A DNA stretch of 64,000 bases from Domibacillus iocasae (GCF_001750285.1 NZ_MAMP01000024.1:248001-312000); one strand, 5' to 3'. Shown: positions 16,158 through 26,909, counted from the first letter of the stretch. Numbers and translations are program-made. The notes: generated from the letters alone by a model not told the origin.

Positions 16158-17563
16158 TTTTGTTTTGCAAATTTTGAAAACGCAAGAGTTAAAATGACTG
16201 GCAGGACGAGTACGATGACCATACCAATTAAAAACGAAGTCATGCCTTTGCTAATGACAAGGAAACCTGGAATGCCGCCGACACCAATTGTACTTGCCAG
16301 CACACCATTAACCGAGATAAACATGCCGGCAATCGCTGAACTGATCATCGCTGCGACAAACGCATAACGGAAACGTAGGTTAACCCCGAACATGGCCGGC
16401 TCTGTAATGCCGAGAAAAGCGGATAGCGCAGACGTGTAGGAGAGCCCTTTTAAACGCTCTTCTTTTGCCAAAAAGCCAATGGTCAATGCAGCTGCACCTT
16501 GTGCAATGTTAGACAGCGCCAGCATCGGCCATAAAAACGTACCGCCTAGCTGGGAACCGACAAGCTGCAAGTCAACTGCAAGGAATGTATGGTGCATCCC
16601 GGTAATAACGAGCAGGCTGTAAAGACCCCCGTAAATCAATCCGCCAAGAAGAGGTACAGTATCAAAAATATAAATAACCGCATCAGTAATCACATTTCCG
16701 ACCGTAAACATAACCGGACCGATTAAAATAAACGCAGCAAACCCCGTAACAAGAAGGGCAACCGGCGCCACAACTAAAAGCTGAATGCCTTCTGGAACTC
16801 GCTTTGTTAAAAATACTTCAATTTTCGCAAGCAAGTATGAAGCAAACAAAACAGGCAATACTTGACCTTGATAGCCAATTTTCTCAACTGTGAGCCCAAG
16901 GATATTCCAGGTCGGGATTTCTCCTGCTTCTTCTGCCGCCCCGTAGGACCAGGCGTTCAACAAATCTGGGTGAACAAGAATAAGGCCGAGTACGATCCCG
17001 AGCAGCGGACTGCCACCGAACCGTTTTACCGCAGACCAACCAATCAATGCCGGTAAAAATGTAAATGCCGTATTCGCAATTAAGTTGATTACGCTTGCAA
17101 TATCCGCCCATTGTGGATACCGCTCGATCAATGATTCTTCGAAAAAGATCCCTTGCCCCGTTAAAATATTATTAAGTCCAAGCAGTAAACCAGCTGTTAC
17201 AATGGCTGGCAAAATAGGGATGAAAATATCAGCCAGTGTTTTAATGGCACGCTGCAGCGGACTTAAATTCGCTTCCGATGCTTTCTTCACATCTTCTTTT
17301 GATGCTTCACCAATACCAGTCTGGTTAACAAGATCTTGATAAACTTTATTGACGGTTCCTTGTCCAATAACAACTTGATACTGCCCATTCGCTGAAAAAG
17401 AACCTTTTACGACATCAATTTGTTCGAGCTTTGATTCATCTACTTTGCTTTCATCTTTTAGTGCAAAGCGGAGCCGCGTGACACAATGTGTCGCTGCTTC
17501 AATATTTTCTTTTCCACCGACAGCATCAACAATTTGTTCAGCTTGTTTTGAGTATGCTCCCAT
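16154..17563 (-). CDS. treP: PTS trehalose-specific EIIBC component
   Basis: Membrane permease of 469 residues that imports trehalose and phosphorylates it to trehalose-6-phosphate. The EIIB domain (about residues 1-85) has the phosphorylated Cys27 in ATHCVTRLRF; the EIIC domain (about 105-465) has around ten hydrophobic segments and the ITEPAMFGVNL motif. No EIIA domain is attached, so a separate EIIA, possibly that of the glucose system, must serve it, through HPr and enzyme I (genes at 25191-27175). The start is the ATG at 17563 with GGAGGG; the longer frame would begin inside the operator region. Confidence 0.93.
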   Translation of the reverse strand: MGAYSKQAEQIVDAVGGKENIEAATHCVTRLRFALKDESKVDESKLEQIDVVKGSFSANGQYQVVIGQGTVNKVYQDLVNQTGIGEASKEDVKKASEANLSPLQRAIKTLADIFIPILPAIVTAGLLLGLNNILTGQGIFFEESLIERYPQWADIASVINLIANTAFTFLPALIGWSAVKRFGGSPLLGIVLGLILVHPDLLNAWSYGAAEEAGEIPTWNILGLTVEKIGYQGQVLPVLFASYLLAKIEVFLTKRVPEGIQLLVVAPVALLVTGFAAFILIGPVMFTVGNVITDAVIYIFDTVPLLGGLIYGGLYSLLVITGMHHTFLAVDLQLVGSQLGGTFLWPMLALSNIAQGAAALTIGFLAKEERLKGLSYTSALSAFLGITEPAMFGVNLRFRYAFVAAMISSAIAGMFISVNGVLASTIGVGGIPGFLVISKGMTSFLIGMVIVLVLPVILTLAFSKFAKQK

Positions 17564-17582
17564 TTCAACTTCCCTCCTAAAC

Positions 17583-17636
17583 TTGTATATACATCTTAGT
17601 ATTAACACTTTATCACTTGTATATACATGGCGTCAA
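17583..17636 (-). promoter_or_regulatory. treP promoter with two TreR operators
   Basis: Two copies of TTGTATATACAT at 17583-17594 and 17617-17628, 34 bases centre to centre (about three helix turns). They fit the B. subtilis tre operator core. The candidate promoter on the minus strand is TTGACG (17631-17636), 18-base spacer, TAAAGT (17607-17612); the distal operator lies between -35 and -10 and the other downstream of the start point. Confidence 0.8.
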
Positions 17637-17655
17637 TAAAAAAGGAAGCGATACC

Positions 17656-17688
17656 AAAAAAAAAAAAACAGCGGAAACCGCTGTTTTT
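17656..17688. terminator. Terminator after fadH
   Basis: AACAGCGG-AAA-CCGCTGTT with a long A-run on the left and T-run on the right; on the minus strand it ends in about 13 U residues directly after the fadH stop codon. Confidence 0.85.
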
Positions 17689-18451
17689 AAAAAGGAAACC
17701 GGTTGAGCCATTGGCCCCCGTCCATCGTAATACATTCACCATTTATATAACCCGCTTCATCAGAAGACAAATAATAAGCAAGTCCGGCAATTTCCTCCGG
17801 TGTGCCCAGTCGATGCAGCGGCACACTGTTAATGGTCCGTTTTGCTGCTTCGTCCGATTCCCATAGTTTATCCGCACCGCCTGTCCGTTCAATCGGGCCC
17901 GGAGCAATCGCATTAACACGAATGCCATATTGGTTTCCCCATTCAACAGCAAGAGTACGGGTTAATGAAAGCACACCGGCTTTTGCAGCTGCCGAGTGCG
18001 CAACGCCTGCTCCTGCATTCCACGCATATGTAGCCACCATATTAATAATCGAGCCTTTTATTCCGCGCTGAATCCAATAATTCCCGATTGCGTGAGAACA
18101 ATAAAAGGTACCATTTAACACAATATCGATAACAGAATTCCATCCATTTGGCGTTAGCTTTTCTGCCGGGCAAATAAAGTTTCCAGCTGCATTATTAATA
18201 AGCACGTCAATAGAGCCGAAAGCCTGGTCGGCTCTACTGACTAGTTTCTCCGTTTCATCAGTCTTTCGTACATCCATGGCAACCGTTAAAAACCGACTGC
18301 TGTCCCCTGCAATCTCTTTTTTTGCTTCGGCCAGTTTTTCTTCACTTCGGCCGCAAATGACAACATTCGCTCCCTCATCGAAAAAGCGCTTGGCCATATA
18401 TTTCCCCATCCCGCTTGATCCACCTGTAATAATGACTGTTTTCCCTTTCAC
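17687..18451 (-). CDS. fadH: 2,4-dienoyl-CoA reductase-like SDR (FadH)
   Basis: Short-chain dehydrogenase of about 254 residues matching B. subtilis FadH (YkuF), which acts in beta-oxidation of unsaturated fatty acids. The NADP-binding motif GGSSGMGKYMA is at the N-terminus and INNAAGNF follows near residue 90. The usual YxxxK is replaced by SAAAK (HSAAAKAGVLSLTRTLAVEWG), as in the dienoyl-CoA reductase subfamily. The chosen start is the GTG at 18451, nine bases after AAGGGGG; the ATG at 18460 touches that site. A FadR-type operator lies upstream. Confidence 0.85.
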   Translation of the reverse strand: MKGKTVIITGGSSGMGKYMAKRFFDEGANVVICGRSEEKLAEAKKEIAGDSSRFLTVAMDVRKTDETEKLVSRADQAFGSIDVLINNAAGNFICPAEKLTPNGWNSVIDIVLNGTFYCSHAIGNYWIQRGIKGSIINMVATYAWNAGAGVAHSAAAKAGVLSLTRTLAVEWGNQYGIRVNAIAPGPIERTGGADKLWESDEAAKRTINSVPLHRLGTPEEIAGLAYYLSSDEAGYINGECITMDGGQWLNRFPF

Positions 18452-18473
18452 AATATTCATCCCCCTTATGATA

Positions 18474-18491
18474 TGAATGATTATTCACTCA
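18474..18491. promoter_or_regulatory. FadR operator upstream of fadH
   Basis: TGAATGATTATTCACTCA agrees at 16 of 18 positions with the Bacillus FadR consensus TGAATGAMTAKTCATTCA. It lies 23 bases upstream of the GTG start and just downstream of a possible -10 (TACAAT on the minus strand), so bound FadR would block transcription until long-chain acyl-CoA appears. Confidence 0.8.
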
Positions 18492-18503
18492 GTATTGTAT
18501 CAT

Positions 18504-18546
18504 TAAAAAGACGACCCGCAAACAAAAGTTTGCGGGTCGTCTTTTT
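18504..18546. terminator. Bidirectional-type terminator at the end of ppk
   Basis: AAGACGACCCGCAAAC / GTTTGCGGGTCGTCTT with a 4-base loop, A-run on one side and T-run on the other. It includes the ppk stop codon and ends ppx-ppk transcription just before the fadH control region. Confidence 0.9.
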
Positions 18547-20644
18547 ATTCTTCATCTTCTTGTATACGATACGCTGCTTTTAAAGACTCAAGCTGGCAGT
18601 CAATGTACACATCATCTTTTCCGTGTTTAACATAATGATAGTTCCCTTCGTTATCTTGATAACGGGCTTTTGCATTATCGGACATTTGCAAATGCAGAAA
18701 ATCAACAAGCCTGTCCTTTAACGATTCATCTATAATTGGAAATAATATTTCGACACGTTTAATCATGTTGCGTGTCATCATATCTGCGGATGACAAATAA
18801 ATATTTCGTTCACCATTATGATGAAAATAGTAAATTCTGCTATGTTCTAAAAACCGGCCAACAATGCTGGTCACCCGAATATTTTCACTCACACCAGGAA
18901 TCCCTGGCCGCATACAGCAAATACCACGAATAATGCAGTCAATTTGCACACCGGCGTTGGAAGCTTCATATAACTTCATAATAAGCCGCTTATCTGTTAA
19001 AGAATTCATTTTCGCAATAATTCGACCGTTTCCATGCTTTTTGTGAATCTCGATTTCTTTGTCAATCAGCTTAATGAACGCATCTTGAATATCAAATGGC
19101 GCCACAACAAGATGGTTATACTTTGGTTTATCCATATAGCCGCTCAAATAATTAAAGAAATTGGTCGCATCGACACCAAACTCTTTCTTAGATGTGATAA
19201 GCCCATGATCTGTATAAAGCTTGGCCGTTGCATCATTATAGTTGCCCGTTCCAAGGTGGACAAATCGTTCAATCTGTCCGGCTCGTTTTCGGACAACAAG
19301 CGTAATTTTACTATGGGTTTTTAAATTGTGCATGCCATAAATAACGTGGCAACCCGCTTTTTCCAGTTCTTTTGCCCATTGCACATTATTTTCCTCATCA
19401 AATCGGGCTTTTAATTCCACCAGTACGGTTACTTGCTTTCCTTTTTCAGCCGCACGCTTTAGTGATTCAATAATGGGCGAGTCTCCGCTTACTCGATAAA
19501 GGGTCATTTTAATTGCCAGAGCGGTCGGATCATCTGCTGCCTGCGAGATAAAATCCACGACCGGTTCAAATGATTCATACGGATGATAAAAAAGCACATC
19601 CTGCTGCAATGTTTTTTCAAAAATATCCTCCCGGGATGATAAATCTTCCGGCAGCTGTGGAATAAATGTCTCATATGTCAGCCCTTCACGCAGGGTGCTT
19701 AGTTTTTTCGTAAACGGAAATAAAAAGGTCAAATCAATTGGTCCGTCAATTTCATATACATCTTTATAATGAATTTCAAGCTCTTCCAATAAATAATCAA
19801 GCACGTGCTGGTCCATATCCTGAGACTTGATTTCCAGCCGGACGGCAGCTCCCCACTTTCGCTTTTTCAACTCTTTTTCAATTTCAAGCAATAAATCCCG
19901 TGCACCTTCTTCGTGAATTTCCATATCAGCATTCCGTGTAATCCGGAACGTATTTACATTTTTCACAATGTAGCCCTGGAAAATACGGTCAATAAAATAT
20001 TCCAATACGTCTTCTAATAAAACAAACGTACCACCTTCTTCCGACGGCACTTCAATTGCCCGGTCGAGCACTCCAGGGACTTGCACGATTGCGACGCGGT
20101 CCATTTCTGCTTCCGGCTCATCATTTTCGAGCATGACAACTAGATTGAGCGATTTATTCAAAAGCATCGGGAATGGACGGTATGCATCAATCGCCATCGG
20201 TGTTAATACAGGAAATACTTCATTGTCAAAGTAATCACGGAGGAACTGCTGCTGTTCTTCCATCAAATCCGCCGGCTTCTTCAAATAAAAACCTTCTTCT
20301 TCAAGAGAAGGCCATACTTCTTCTGTCAGTACCCGATTTTGGATTTTCACTAGTTCATGTGCTTTAATGCTGATTCGATTCAGCTGCTGCTTCGGTGTCA
20401 GCCCCGCTTTGTTTTCAGGCTTGTTAAAACCGGCTTTTACCTGATCTTTCAGTCCGGCTACCCGTACCATAAAAAACTCATCCAGGTTTGAGCTGAAAAT
20501 AGCTAAAAATCTCATCCGCTCCAATAAAGGGTTATTTAAATCCGATGATTCTTCCAACACACGTTTGTTAAAGTTAAGCCAGCTTAATTCCCGGTTGTTA
20601 TAATACATCGGATTCGCCAAATCAATTGCTGCCTGTCCACTCAT
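18545..20644 (-). CDS. ppk: Polyphosphate kinase
   Basis: A 699-residue PPK1 that reversibly polymerises the gamma-phosphate of ATP into polyphosphate. N-terminal domain ([19 protein letters not shown]), middle domain, and two C-terminal PLD-like domains with [10 protein letters not shown], containing the HxK motif with the autophosphorylated His, and HLGTGNYND. The start is the ATG at 20644 with GGGGG at six bases; a TTG six codons upstream lacks a site. It follows ppx by 14 bases. Confidence 0.95.
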   Translation of the reverse strand: MSGQAAIDLANPMYYNNRELSWLNFNKRVLEESSDLNNPLLERMRFLAIFSSNLDEFFMVRVAGLKDQVKAGFNKPENKAGLTPKQQLNRISIKAHELVKIQNRVLTEEVWPSLEEEGFYLKKPADLMEEQQQFLRDYFDNEVFPVLTPMAIDAYRPFPMLLNKSLNLVVMLENDEPEAEMDRVAIVQVPGVLDRAIEVPSEEGGTFVLLEDVLEYFIDRIFQGYIVKNVNTFRITRNADMEIHEEGARDLLLEIEKELKKRKWGAAVRLEIKSQDMDQHVLDYLLEELEIHYKDVYEIDGPIDLTFLFPFTKKLSTLREGLTYETFIPQLPEDLSSREDIFEKTLQQDVLFYHPYESFEPVVDFISQAADDPTALAIKMTLYRVSGDSPIIESLKRAAEKGKQVTVLVELKARFDEENNVQWAKELEKAGCHVIYGMHNLKTHSKITLVVRKRAGQIERFVHLGTGNYNDATAKLYTDHGLITSKKEFGVDATNFFNYLSGYMDKPKYNHLVVAPFDIQDAFIKLIDKEIEIHKKHGNGRIIAKMNSLTDKRLIMKLYEASNAGVQIDCIIRGICCMRPGIPGVSENIRVTSIVGRFLEHSRIYYFHHNGERNIYLSSADMMTRNMIKRVEILFPIIDESLKDRLVDFLHLQMSDNAKARYQDNEGNYHYVKHGKDDVYIDCQLESLKAAYRIQEDEE

Positions 20645-20658
20645 CGGAATCCCCCGTT

Positions 20659-22194
20659 TCAACTTATTTCAATTCTTTTAAATTCCATTTTAATTGTTTT
20701 TTGCAAAGCTTTTTCCAAATGGCGCTTTTGTTTATCGCTTTGATAACGTTCAGCCAATTCACTGCCTTCGCAATAAACCGTAATAACAAGATAATTATTC
20801 TCCCTCTTTACATTTAGATCGCTTACAATGCTTCGCTTGGAGCTGTTTAAGCTAAAGCAAAGTTTTAACAGCGCACCGTATTCCCGCATTTTTTGTATTT
20901 CTTCTTTTGAAAACCAGCCATTAAATTCTTCCAAATATTGTTTTAGCGTTGAATTGTTTGTAAAAGAAGCAGTTAAGGAAATATACGCTTTCTCCCAATG
21001 GGTAAAGCCGTCAAACAATGAGTTAATGAGCAAATAAAATGTATGACGGCTTTTCGAATTGGAGGAAATGTATTCACCGAGATAAAATAAAGCCGCGGCC
21101 TGCTCAATGATAAAGCGCTCTTTATCCGTCACTTCAATTATGCCTTCTTGCTCAAAGCCTCTCAGCATATTTTTAGTCAGCTTCATCATTTGGTAATGAT
21201 GTTTTGTATCATGGCCATAAATCTTTAAAAGACGTTTTATACCATTTCTTTTCACATCCGCGGCCGTTTCATATACGCCCTCTTTTGTCCGCTCCAGCAT
21301 AATACCGTCACGAAGTCCTCGGGAGCTGACGAGCAATCCATTTGCTTTCGTATGTATAGCCAGCTGATAAAACACTTCAATGGCGGGCAGTATTAAATCC
21401 GCGCGTTCATTGGAAAGGCCATCCACTTTTTCAAATTCCGAATACGAAAGTGGTGAGAGTTCCGTGCGCAGCTGATCAAGCGCCTCTACTGTCAGTTCAT
21501 AACCGTGCACACCAAGCGGGGGATAGCTTTCTTTTAACTGCTGCACATTTGCCAAGTTTCGAGCGCTTCCTCCAATTGCTGCAATGACACCATCCGGCGC
21601 TTTTTCCAGCCAGTCAAACTTTTTTAATTCACTTTGAATATATTCTGCCATTTTCTTTTGCTCTTTCGGCTTCATTCGATCTTCTGCTATAAATTGTTCT
21701 TTCAGCGAAACGACACCAAACGGAAAGCTGAATGAATGTTTTAATTTCCTGTTTTCAAATAACGTAATTTCCGTACTGCCGCCGCCGATATCAATCGTTA
21801 ATCCATTATCAGCCGGCATCGTTTTTAAAACAGCCGTCAATCCATAGGACGCTTCTTCTTCTCCCGATAACAAGCGGATATAAAAGCCTGTTTCTTTTTT
21901 CACTTTTTCAATAATAGCATCCCGGTTTGCTGCCTGCCGGACTGCTGCAGTCGCTGTACATTCCACTTCAGTTACATCGTAATAATCGAGGACTTCCTTG
22001 AAATTATGTAATGCTTCCAGCAGCAGCCCAATCCCTTCTTCACTCATTTTGCTTTCCGCATCTAAAAAGCGGCGCAGTCTAAGCGGCGCTTTCACATTTC
22101 GAAACTCTTCTATTGCCGATCCAAGCTCTTTATATAAAACAAGACGGACTGTATTTGACCCAATATCGATAATGGCTGTTTTGCTTTGTTCCAT
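20659..22194 (-). CDS. ppx: Exopolyphosphatase (Ppx/GppA family)
   Basis: A 511-residue ASKHA-fold phosphatase that releases phosphate from polyphosphate ends or from pppGpp. Motifs: [41 protein letters not shown] within the first 160 residues; the remainder (about 310-511) is an HD-like helical domain. Paired with ppk so that polymer synthesis and breakdown are encoded together, as in the B. cereus group. The next gene upstream is divergent. Confidence 0.92.
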   Translation of the reverse strand: MEQSKTAIIDIGSNTVRLVLYKELGSAIEEFRNVKAPLRLRRFLDAESKMSEEGIGLLLEALHNFKEVLDYYDVTEVECTATAAVRQAANRDAIIEKVKKETGFYIRLLSGEEEASYGLTAVLKTMPADNGLTIDIGGGSTEITLFENRKLKHSFSFPFGVVSLKEQFIAEDRMKPKEQKKMAEYIQSELKKFDWLEKAPDGVIAAIGGSARNLANVQQLKESYPPLGVHGYELTVEALDQLRTELSPLSYSEFEKVDGLSNERADLILPAIEVFYQLAIHTKANGLLVSSRGLRDGIMLERTKEGVYETAADVKRNGIKRLLKIYGHDTKHHYQMMKLTKNMLRGFEQEGIIEVTDKERFIIEQAAALFYLGEYISSNSKSRHTFYLLINSLFDGFTHWEKAYISLTASFTNNSTLKQYLEEFNGWFSKEEIQKMREYGALLKLCFSLNSSKRSIVSDLNVKRENNYLVITVYCEGSELAERYQSDKQKRHLEKALQKTIKMEFKRIEIS

Positions 22195-22323
22195 AGTCTT
22201 TCCCGCTTTCTTTTTTTATTCATTTTCCCCTTTTAATATACCATGCAAACCACGATGAATGCTTCCAAATCAGGTGTAAACAGTATATAATGAGAGAAAA
22301 TGAGGACGAAAGGAGCCACTATC

Positions 22324-22788
22324 TTGAGCAAAAAATCCGAACCCTTCACCGGACCTTCATCTGACGATACCCTCGCCAAAGCGATCTTTACGGTTAACCG
22401 TCATGCAAAGACAGCCACAAACCCAAAATATTTGTATGCGCTAAAAAAATGCGCCCTCTTAAAAATGATCAAAGAAGGCAAAGCAGAAAAAAAAGGTCTT
22501 CACTTTTCTCGAAACCCCAAAAATAGCCGACAGCAGTCCGATGTACTTGTTTCGTGTGGAGACTACACTTTCCACATGCCGCCATGCAAAGAAGATTTTG
22601 ATTCTCTCCCTCATCTCGGCCGATTAAGCGAGCAAATACGCAATCCCCGCTGTTCAATGGGACTGTCAAAAGCCAAAAGCATTCTTGAATCGTATACAGG
22701 CATGAAAGAAGAAAGCCCGAAGCAAAAGCCACCCGGACAAAAAAAATACACAAAGCCTGTTTTTAAGCCGCTTGGCCAATCATATTAA
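22324..22788 (+). CDS. ykyB: YkyB family protein
   Basis: A 154-residue protein matching B. subtilis YkyB, of unknown function. Conserved blocks include AIFTVNRHAKTATNPKYLY, HFSRNPKNSRQQSDVLVS, GDYTFHMPP and the C-terminal KPVFKPLGQSY. The protein is basic, with no signal or membrane segment. The TTG start at 22324, eight bases after AAAGGAG, is preferred over an ATG at 22300 that precedes the binding site. A TATAAT lies at 22285-22290. Convergent with cheV, as in B. subtilis. Confidence 0.85.
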   Translation: MSKKSEPFTGPSSDDTLAKAIFTVNRHAKTATNPKYLYALKKCALLKMIKEGKAEKKGLHFSRNPKNSRQQSDVLVSCGDYTFHMPPCKEDFDSLPHLGRLSEQIRNPRCSMGLSKAKSILESYTGMKEESPKQKPPGQKKYTKPVFKPLGQSY

Positions 22789-22792
22789 CAAG

Positions 22793-22832
22793 AAAAAGGA
22801 CGCAGCCGCCAAGCAAGCGTCCTTTCTTTTTT
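22793..22832. terminator. Bidirectional terminator between ykyB and cheV
   Basis: AAAGGACGC / GCGTCCTTT with a 12-base loop, flanked by an A-run and a T-run, between two convergent stop codons. Confidence 0.85.
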
Positions 22833-23733
22833 ATAGGGCAAGCTCATCAATATGCTGGACAAGACGAGCAATTTCAGGTTTACTTACTTGCGCATCGGCT
22901 CCGACACCTGTTCCTTTATGGCGAAGTTCATCGGTAATCAACGATGAAAAAATAATGACGGGGAGCTCTTTTAGCACGGGATGCTCTTTAATCCGTCTTG
23001 TTAAATGATGGCCGTCCATTTTCGGCATTTCAATATCAGTAACAAGCAGCTGGACTTCTTCAAATGTATTTTTCTTTTCCAGCGTTGATTCTAAGAACTC
23101 ATATGCCAGCTGGCCATTTTCAAAAAATTCGACACGGTCATACCCTGCTTCCTTCAGCGTATCGTGAATGAGCTTGCGCAGCAATGGTGAATCCTCCGCT
23201 ACAATAATCTGCTTTTCTGAGCGTTCACGCTCCCCTAAACTTTTAATTTGATCAACATGAATACCTGAATGAGGATTGATGTCCACAACAATTTTTTCAA
23301 AATCGATCAATAAGATCATCGTTCCGTTAATTTTAATAACACCAATTATTTGATTATTGCCACCCTGATACATTTCAGAAGGTTTTTCAATGTCATTCCA
23401 GGAGATACGATGAATACGTGTTACATTTTTTACATGGAAAACGACTTTTTGTTGATTGAATTCCGTCACGATATACTTATCAGTGGACTGTTTTTCTGAA
23501 GGGGGCATCCCGAGCACTTTAGCCATGTCAATAACGGGCAATACTTCACCACGCAGTTGAATAATACCTTCAATATGATCGTGCGCATGAGGAATGAATG
23601 TAATCGGCATCGGCTGAATAATTTCTTTCACTTTCATGACATTGATGCCATAATGATTGCCGTGCACCTCGAATTCCACCACTTCAAGTTCGTTCGTTCC
23701 AGATTCAAGTAAAACTCCATAATCATTTGTCAT
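22831..23733 (-). CDS. cheV: Chemotaxis coupling protein CheV
   Basis: A 300-residue CheW-receiver fusion: CheW-like domain at about residues 15-155, joining chemoreceptors to CheA, and a response-regulator domain at about 175-295 with the phosphorylated Asp233 in LLVTDIEMPKMDG and acidic pocket AEDS at 179-182. In B. subtilis its phosphorylation supports adaptation. It implies a motile host. AAGGGG precedes the start; a candidate promoter lies at 23764-23791. Confidence 0.95.
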   Translation of the reverse strand: MTNDYGVLLESGTNELEVVEFEVHGNHYGINVMKVKEIIQPMPITFIPHAHDHIEGIIQLRGEVLPVIDMAKVLGMPPSEKQSTDKYIVTEFNQQKVVFHVKNVTRIHRISWNDIEKPSEMYQGGNNQIIGVIKINGTMILLIDFEKIVVDINPHSGIHVDQIKSLGERERSEKQIIVAEDSPLLRKLIHDTLKEAGYDRVEFFENGQLAYEFLESTLEKKNTFEEVQLLVTDIEMPKMDGHHLTRRIKEHPVLKELPVIIFSSLITDELRHKGTGVGADAQVSKPEIARLVQHIDELAL

Positions 23734-23763
23734 AAGCCATTAGTCCCCTTACTTTTTTATTTT

Positions 23764-23791
23764 ACTATATCACGAATTAAAAGTTTGTCGA
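23764..23791 (-). promoter_or_regulatory. Candidate cheV promoter
   Basis: Minus strand TCGACA (23786-23791), 16-base spacer, TATAGT (23764-23769) with TG in the extended -10 position. Sigma-A type; no clear sigma-D motif was found. Confidence 0.5.
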
Positions 23792-23875
23792 TGCCTCAAA
23801 AATTTAGAATTCTTTAATATTCATTTGAAAAATTTACATTATAATAACAATAGATTAGAAAAAGGTGGTTTACAA

Positions 23876-25027
23876 ATGGAACATCGATTAAATAACCGTG
23901 TAAAAGAAATTGAAATCTCCGGTATCCGTAAATTTTTTAATTTAGTTGGCACACAAACAGATATGATTTCTTTAACGATTGGTCAGCCGGATTTTCATAC
24001 ACCGGAACATGTAAAAAAAGCAGGTATCCAGGCAATTAATCAAAATGAGACCGTTTATACACCAAATGCCGGGCTTCCTGAATTAAAAAAAGCAGCTGCA
24101 CAGTTTTACAGTAAAAAATATCAGGTTGTTTATGATGACGAAACAGAAGTAATTGTGACAGTCGGAGCCAGTCAGGGGATTGATATTGCCCTGCGTACGA
24201 TATTACAGCCAGGTGATGAAGTCATTCTCCCCGGTCCTGTTTACCCTGGTTACGAACCGATCATTCATTTATGTGAAGCAAAGCCTGTAATGATTGATAC
24301 AGCGGGCAATAATTTTCGCATGACTGCAGATCTGATCGGACGGCATGTATCGAAAAAAACGAAAGTAATTATTTTACCGTATCCGTCTAATCCAACCGGT
24401 GTCAGCTTAACTGAACAAGAGCTAAAAGATATTGCGGCACTGGCGAAAAAGCAGGAATTATTTATTTTAGCCGACGAAATTTACAGTGAAATTGTATATG
24501 AACAGCCCCACGTATCCATCGCTTCTTTTTTAAAAGAGCAAACGATCGTTATAAACGGCTTATCAAAATCCCATGCAATGACCGGATGGCGGATCGGCCT
24601 TCTTTTTGCGCCCAAGGCGATTGCACAGCATATGCTCAAAGTCCATCAATACAATGTGTCATGTGCCACCTCCATTTCGCAAAAAGCAGCGATTGCGGCG
24701 CTGACGGATGGAATAAACGACGCAGTGCCGATGAGGGATGAATATAAAAAGCGCCGGGATGTGGCACTTGAAAGGTTACAGAAGCTTGGTTTGCAAACGG
24801 TAAAACCAGATGGCGCATTTTACTTTTTTGTAAAAGTGCCGGACGCGTATCATGGTTCTTCCTTTGACTTTTGCCTGACACTTGCGAAAGAATATAAAGT
24901 GGCGGTTGTTCCAGGCAGTGCGTTTTCACAGACGGGAGAAGGCTGGTTCCGTTTGTCCTATGCCTGCAGTGTACAGGAGATTTCAGAAGGTTTATCACGG
25001 ATTGAGCAATTTTTAAAAACATTATAA
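23876..25027 (+). CDS. patA: Aminotransferase PatA (N-acetyl-LL-diaminopimelate aminotransferase)
   Basis: Class I/II pyridoxal-phosphate aminotransferase of 383 residues. Substrate-side motifs PSNPTG and the lysine-binding segment NGLSKSHAMTGWRIG (Schiff-base Lys) are clear, with a C-terminal RLSYACS arginine. It is divergent from cheV exactly as B. subtilis patA is, and that protein is considered the aminotransferase of the acetylated diaminopimelate route, between DapH and DapL. The ATG at 23876, eight bases after AAAGGTGG, fits the family length better than a start 17 codons upstream. Confidence 0.9.
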   Translation: MEHRLNNRVKEIEISGIRKFFNLVGTQTDMISLTIGQPDFHTPEHVKKAGIQAINQNETVYTPNAGLPELKKAAAQFYSKKYQVVYDDETEVIVTVGASQGIDIALRTILQPGDEVILPGPVYPGYEPIIHLCEAKPVMIDTAGNNFRMTADLIGRHVSKKTKVIILPYPSNPTGVSLTEQELKDIAALAKKQELFILADEIYSEIVYEQPHVSIASFLKEQTIVINGLSKSHAMTGWRIGLLFAPKAIAQHMLKVHQYNVSCATSISQKAAIAALTDGINDAVPMRDEYKKRRDVALERLQKLGLQTVKPDGAFYFFVKVPDAYHGSSFDFCLTLAKEYKVAVVPGSAFSQTGEGWFRLSYACSVQEISEGLSRIEQFLKTL

Positions 25028-25033
25028 ACAATC

Positions 25034-25075
25034 AAGCAGCGGCTTCCTTTAACATAAGGACGGCCGCTGCTTTTT
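25034..25075 (+). terminator. Terminator after patA
   Basis: GCAGCGGC / GCCGCTGC with an 18-base loop that is itself partly paired, followed by TTTTT, six bases past the stop codon. Confidence 0.8.
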
Positions 25076-25081
25076 AGGCAT

Positions 25082-25112
25082 AAAAAAATCCCGGGCAGCG
25101 TTTGCCCGGGTA
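25082..25112 (-). terminator. Terminator of ptsH-ptsI
   Basis: Minus strand CCCGGGCAA-ACG-CTGCCCGGG followed by ATTTTTTT, about 80 bases after the ptsI stop codon; back to back with the patA terminator. Confidence 0.85.
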
Positions 25113-25190
25113 AAAGTGAGAGAAATGGAGAATGAAAAACTGGTTACGCTAGTATTATTCCCGCTTTTTCTTTTTTTAACACCTTTTTTA

Positions 25191-26909
25191 TTATTTTTTT
25201 TCGATGGAATTTACCAATTCGACAACTTCTTCAGCGGTTGACATTTCAACTGCTTTGGCTGCCAATGTTTCCATGTCTGCTTTTGACAAAGTTTTCAGCT
25301 GTGCACGCGCTTTTAAAATAGATGTTGCGCTCATTGAGAACTCATCAAGCCCTAAACCGAGCAGCAGCGGAATCGCTGTTTCGTCTCCAGCCATTTCCCC
25401 GCACATCCCTGCCCATTTGCCTTCTTTATGTGCTGCTTCAATGACCATTTTTACAAGGCGTAAAATCGAAGGATTGTATGGTTGGTACAAATAAGAAACG
25501 CGCTCATTCATCCGATCCGCTGCCATTGTATACTGGATTAAGTCATTTGTTCCAATCGAGAAGAAATCAACTTCCTTCGCAAACAGATCCGCGATAACAG
25601 CCGTTGATGGAATTTCAACCATAATGCCAAGTTCGATTTTCCCCGCTACTTCAATTCCTTCCGCTTCAAGCTTCGCACGCTCTTCTAAAAGAACCGCTTT
25701 TGCCTGACGGAATTCATTTACTGTCGCAATCATCGGGAACATCACTTTTAAATTTCCGTAAACACTCGCACGAAGCAATGCGCGAAGCTGTGTACGGAAA
25801 ATATCCTGTTCTTCCAGGCAAAGACGAATGGCACGGAAACCGAGGAACGGGTTCATTTCATGCGGCAGGTTCAAGTATGGAAGCTCTTTGTCCCCTCCGA
25901 TGTCCAATGTACGAACAACGACCGGCTTGCCTTCCATTCCTTCCAATACCGCTTTGTAAGATTCAAACTGCTCTTCTTCTGTCGGCAGATTGTCACGGCC
26001 CATGTACAGAAATTCTGTCCGGTATAAGCCTACACCCTCTCCGCCGTTTGATTTTACCCCGTCAAGGTCCGCCGGTGTGCCAATGTTTGCAGCAAGCTCA
26101 ACATGATGTCCATCTGCTGTAACGGTTTGTTCATTTACAAGCTTCGCCCACTCTGCTTTTTGTTTAGCAAAAGCTTCAGCCCGCTTTTGGTATTCAGCCG
26201 CTACCTCTTCTGTCGGATTAATGTGCACCTCACCTTGAAGGCCATCAATAATAACCAAGTCCCCGTTTTGAATATCAGCTGTCGCATTTTTTGTTCCAAC
26301 AACAGCTGGAATTTCAAGTGAACGGGCCATAATAGCGGAGTGAGACGTCCGGCCGCCGATATCCGTCGTAAATCCTTTTACAAATTCACGGTTCAGCTGT
26401 GCCGTCATAGATGGCGTTAAGTCTTCTGCAACAACAACTACTTCTTCTGCAATCAATGCCGGTGCCGGAAGGTCGACTCCAAGAAGCGCTGCCAATACGC
26501 GTTTCGTTACGTCTTTAATATCCGCGGCACGCTCTTTCATGTATTCATTATCCATCGCTTCAAACATGCCGATAAACATATTGGCCGTTTCTTCAAGAGC
26601 AAATTCTGCATTAACAGCATCCGACTTAATTTTGTCTTCAATTGGACCTGTTAATTCCGGATCATTTAAAACGAGCAAATGCGCTTCAAAAATAGCGGCT
26701 TTGTCATCGCCTAAATCTTTACGCGCTTTTTCTTTAATCACTTCAAGTTCTGATTCGGATTTTTTAAGCGCTGCGCGGAACCGTTCTGTTTCAGCTGCTG
26801 CATCCGTCACGCCCCGTTTTTCAACCGTCAAATCCGGCTCCATTAAGCGGTATGCTTTCGCAAAGGCAATGCCGTCAGATGCGCCGATGCCTTTTAATAT
26901 CGCCGCCAT
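25191..26909 (-). CDS. ptsI: PTS enzyme I (phosphoenolpyruvate-protein phosphotransferase)
   Basis: General PTS protein of 572 residues that takes phosphate from phosphoenolpyruvate onto His190 ([12 protein letters not shown]) and passes it to HPr. N-terminal HPr-binding and phospho-His domains are followed by the PEP-binding barrel with [21 protein letters not shown] and the [10 protein letters not shown] and GMCGEMAGD motifs. The start ATG shares one base with the ptsH stop codon (TGATG), so translation is coupled. Confidence 0.97.
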   Translation of the reverse strand: MAAILKGIGASDGIAFAKAYRLMEPDLTVEKRGVTDAAAETERFRAALKKSESELEVIKEKARKDLGDDKAAIFEAHLLVLNDPELTGPIEDKIKSDAVNAEFALEETANMFIGMFEAMDNEYMKERAADIKDVTKRVLAALLGVDLPAPALIAEEVVVVAEDLTPSMTAQLNREFVKGFTTDIGGRTSHSAIMARSLEIPAVVGTKNATADIQNGDLVIIDGLQGEVHINPTEEVAAEYQKRAEAFAKQKAEWAKLVNEQTVTADGHHVELAANIGTPADLDGVKSNGGEGVGLYRTEFLYMGRDNLPTEEEQFESYKAVLEGMEGKPVVVRTLDIGGDKELPYLNLPHEMNPFLGFRAIRLCLEEQDIFRTQLRALLRASVYGNLKVMFPMIATVNEFRQAKAVLLEERAKLEAEGIEVAGKIELGIMVEIPSTAVIADLFAKEVDFFSIGTNDLIQYTMAADRMNERVSYLYQPYNPSILRLVKMVIEAAHKEGKWAGMCGEMAGDETAIPLLLGLGLDEFSMSATSILKARAQLKTLSKADMETLAAKAVEMSTAEEVVELVNSIEKK

